Assembly: GCA_003247225.1 (NCBI GenBank)
Contig: QKAK01000153.1
Span: 1 to 37,040 of the forward strand
DNA length: 37,040 nt
DNA from: Spirochaetota bacterium
GTDB lineage: Bacteria; Spirochaetota; Spirochaetia; Treponematales; UBA12059
Direction of reading: 5' to 3'
Shown piece by piece: positions 35,076 to 37,040 of this stretch (within the stretch, counting starts at the first letter, position 1; every line of letters begins with the position of its first letter). A model generated the notes under the pieces. The model did not search any database, was not told the DNA's origin, and saw only the letters and a list, made by a program, of their open reading frames with translations. Made by a program: the position numbers and the translations under genes.

Positions 35076-36625
35076 CGGGCGGCGGCCGCCTTGGCCGCCT
35101 TCGCGGCCCTGGCGGCGGCGAACCTCGGCTTGTCGGCGTACATGCGCCGGTCGGCTATCACGAGGAGCTCGGCCAGGTCGGGGTAGACCGGTCCCGAGCA
35201 GCCAACCGCGCCGACCGCCGCCGACAGCCGCACCGTCGCCGACCCGGCCGTGATGGTTGCCGCGCCGACGAGCCGCCTGAGCTTCCGGGCGGCGGCCGCG
35301 GCGCCATCCTCGTCGGTCTCCGGCAGCACGAACGCGAACTCGTCGCCGCCTAGGCGGCAGACCAGGTCGCATGACCGCAGCTCGTCGACGCATAGCCCGG
35401 CGACGAGCCTCAGCGCCTCGTCGCCGGCCTGATGGCCGTAGCCGTCGTTGATGCCCTTGAAGCGGTTCATGTCCAGTATGGCGAAGCCTATCGGCCGGCC
35501 GTGCCGCCTGGCCCGCTCGAGCTCTGCCTCGGCGACCTCGTAGAAGCGGCGGCGATTGGCTACCCTCGTCAGGTCGTCGAGCGAGGCGAGCTGGCTCAGC
35601 TTCTCCTGCAGGCTGACCTGGGCGCTGACGTCGTGCAGTATCAGGAGCGAACCGAGCTCGTCGCCGAAGCCTATCCTGAAGCGCGACAGGTGGGCCTCGA
35701 AGCGCCGCTCGTCGCCGTCTACCTCTACGGTCGCGGGTCCGGCGGAGGAGCCGTCGGCCAAGCCGCGCAGGCCGGGGCAGCGTGCCGCCAGGCCCTCGAG
35801 CTTCGGGGCCCGTTCGGCGCCGAGGTCCGGGAACAGGGCCGCCGCCGCCCGGTTGAAGTCCTCGGCGGAGCCTTCGTCGTCGAAGACTATCGCCGCGTCC
35901 CTCATGTGCTCGAAGACCAGGTCGCGAGCGATAGGATGCAGGTTGAACAGGCGGTACCTGAAGAATCCGGCGCCGTAGAGCAGCCCGGTCAGCGCGAACG
36001 CGATGGGGGCCAGGTCGAGCGGTATCGGCAGGACCCCGGCTATCGTCACCGCGTTGGCCGCGAGCGGGATCAGCGTGCCCGCGAGCATCAGGGTAGCCTG
36101 GAAGCGTCGCGAGCTCGTTCCTATCAGCGAATTCTTGGCGAAGACGGCCGCCCCGAACAGGAAGATCCCCGTTACGTAGACCCGATGGACGTAGAACCAG
36201 GGACCCGAGCGATATTCGAGGATGGCCAACCCGTCGCGCAGCGATACCGACATGTCCTGGTAGAGTAGGCCGTTACCGGAGGCCGTAGCGGCCATCGCTA
36301 TCGAGAGCGACGGGACCAGCGCCAAGAGCCAGGCCTGCCATGCCTTGGCGCGATACGACCCGACGTAGTCCATGATGATGAGGACCATCGACAGGACCAG
36401 GGCGGCGACGGCGGCGTATTCGAAGGGTAGGCATAGCAGGACGCCGGCCAGGCTTTCCTGATGGAGTTCAAGCATATAGACGAAGGAATAGGCAGTGATA
36501 GCGTAGCACATAGCCGGAAACGAGAAGGGCCGGCGCTTGCGGATCGAGCGCACCGTGCCAGCCAGGCCGATGAAGAGGCTGAGTAGGATCGACGCGACCA
36601 GCGATACTAGTACGATCGTTCTCAT
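35072..36625 (-). CDS. Membrane diguanylate cyclase: N-terminal 7TM sensor, PAS-like region, GGDEF
   Basis: Multi-TM N-terminus; LASLDDLTRVANRRRFYEVAEAELERARRHGRPIGFAILDMNRFKGINDGYGHQAGDEAL...CRLGGDEFAFVLPETDEDGA. Confidence 0.92.
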   Translation of the reverse strand: MRTIVLVSLVASILLSLFIGLAGTVRSIRKRRPFSFPAMCYAITAYSFVYMLELHQESLAGVLLCLPFEYAAVAALVLSMVLIIMDYVGSYRAKAWQAWLLALVPSLSIAMAATASGNGLLYQDMSVSLRDGLAILEYRSGPWFYVHRVYVTGIFLFGAAVFAKNSLIGTSSRRFQATLMLAGTLIPLAANAVTIAGVLPIPLDLAPIAFALTGLLYGAGFFRYRLFNLHPIARDLVFEHMRDAAIVFDDEGSAEDFNRAAAALFPDLGAERAPKLEGLAARCPGLRGLADGSSAGPATVEVDGDERRFEAHLSRFRIGFGDELGSLLILHDVSAQVSLQEKLSQLASLDDLTRVANRRRFYEVAEAELERARRHGRPIGFAILDMNRFKGINDGYGHQAGDEALRLVAGLCVDELRSCDLVCRLGGDEFAFVLPETDEDGAAAAARKLRRLVGAATITAGSATVRLSAAVGAVGCSGPVYPDLAELLVIADRRMYADKPRFAAARAAKAAKAAAAR

Positions 36626-36682
36626 GCTACGTTCCGGCTACCCTATCAGCATAGGCCGGCTTAGGCGGCGATGCAAGGCCGC

Positions 36683-37040
36683 CTAAGCCGAAATCGCTCG
36701 GATCGCTAGAACCTGTACGTGAACCGGCCCGAGATCGACGCCGGAGTTGGAGAACTCGGCTTTCTTGAAGCCGTAGAGCACGTCGTCGTCGATGGTCGAT
36801 ATACCCGAACCGGTCTCGATATGGACCGCCTCGAGCGTCGGCGTACCGTCCGGTCCAGGAGCCGAGACCTTGAACAGGATGACGACCGGCCTGAGCCTAT
36901 TGGACGTCTTATACTCGGCGTTCTTGACGTCGTAGCCGGCGTCCTCGAGCATGATCCAGAGGGACGGCCGCGACTCGTAGTCCGGCTGCCTGTTCTTCTT
37001 GAGCTTCCAGCCCGCTCCGGACTGTTCGTAGAACTTGGCG
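36683..37040 (-). CDS. Hypothetical protein, 5'-truncated by the window edge
   Basis: Frame stays open past the listed Met: ...AKFYEQSGAGWKLKKNRQPDYESRPSLWIMLEDAGYDVKNAEYKTSNRLRPVVILFKVSAPG... Confidence 0.7.
   Translation of the reverse strand, partial: AKFYEQSGAGWKLKKNRQPDYESRPSLWIMLEDAGYDVKNAEYKTSNRLRPVVILFKVSAPGPDGTPTLEAVHIETGSGISTIDDDVLYGFKKAEFSNSGVDLGPVHVQVLAIRAISA

Noticed and set aside
33615-35393. 592-aa minus-strand ORF antisense to the second flotillin
   Set aside because: Antisense shadow of a clear SPFH gene; low-complexity Arg/Leu/Gly composition.

Overview
High-GC chromosomal window, probably from a spirochaete (FlaB-type flagellin, several spirochaete-like hypotheticals). 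It is gene dense and mostly housekeeping or metabolic: lptC-like/lptA/lptB, TatD, Dus, an orphan solute-binding lipoprotein, a tRNA-Ser/tRNA-Arg cluster, ffs-dnaX-ybaB-recR, flaB, a three-gene operon encoding a DRTGG protein, an RsbW-like ATPase and an [FeFe]-hydrogenase-like protein, an MGH1/trehalase-like glycoside hydrolase, a LiaF-like protein, a MaoC-kal-crt-hbd-bcd-etfB-etfA butyryl-CoA cluster, two orphan histidine kinases, an ArsB/NhaD-type transporter, a C69 peptidase, macrodomain-ycaQ, an Aat-like gene with NfeD and two flotillins, and a GGDEF protein. The strongest unexplained signal is in the tRNA cluster. Three of the four tRNA-Ser genes are each followed by a ~128-nt structured element (6296-6423, 6690-6817, 7028-7155). 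Each element ends in a copy of the 3' end of its upstream tRNA, begins with the reverse complement of that end, and carries internal hairpins with compensatory base changes between copies. The second strong signal is a yybP-ykoY (Mn2+)-type riboswitch with an overlapping terminator on the minus strand (26700-26856), ahead of an ArsB/NhaD-type transporter. No CRISPR array, transposase or prophage was seen. All calls are by eye; no searches or folding programs were run.
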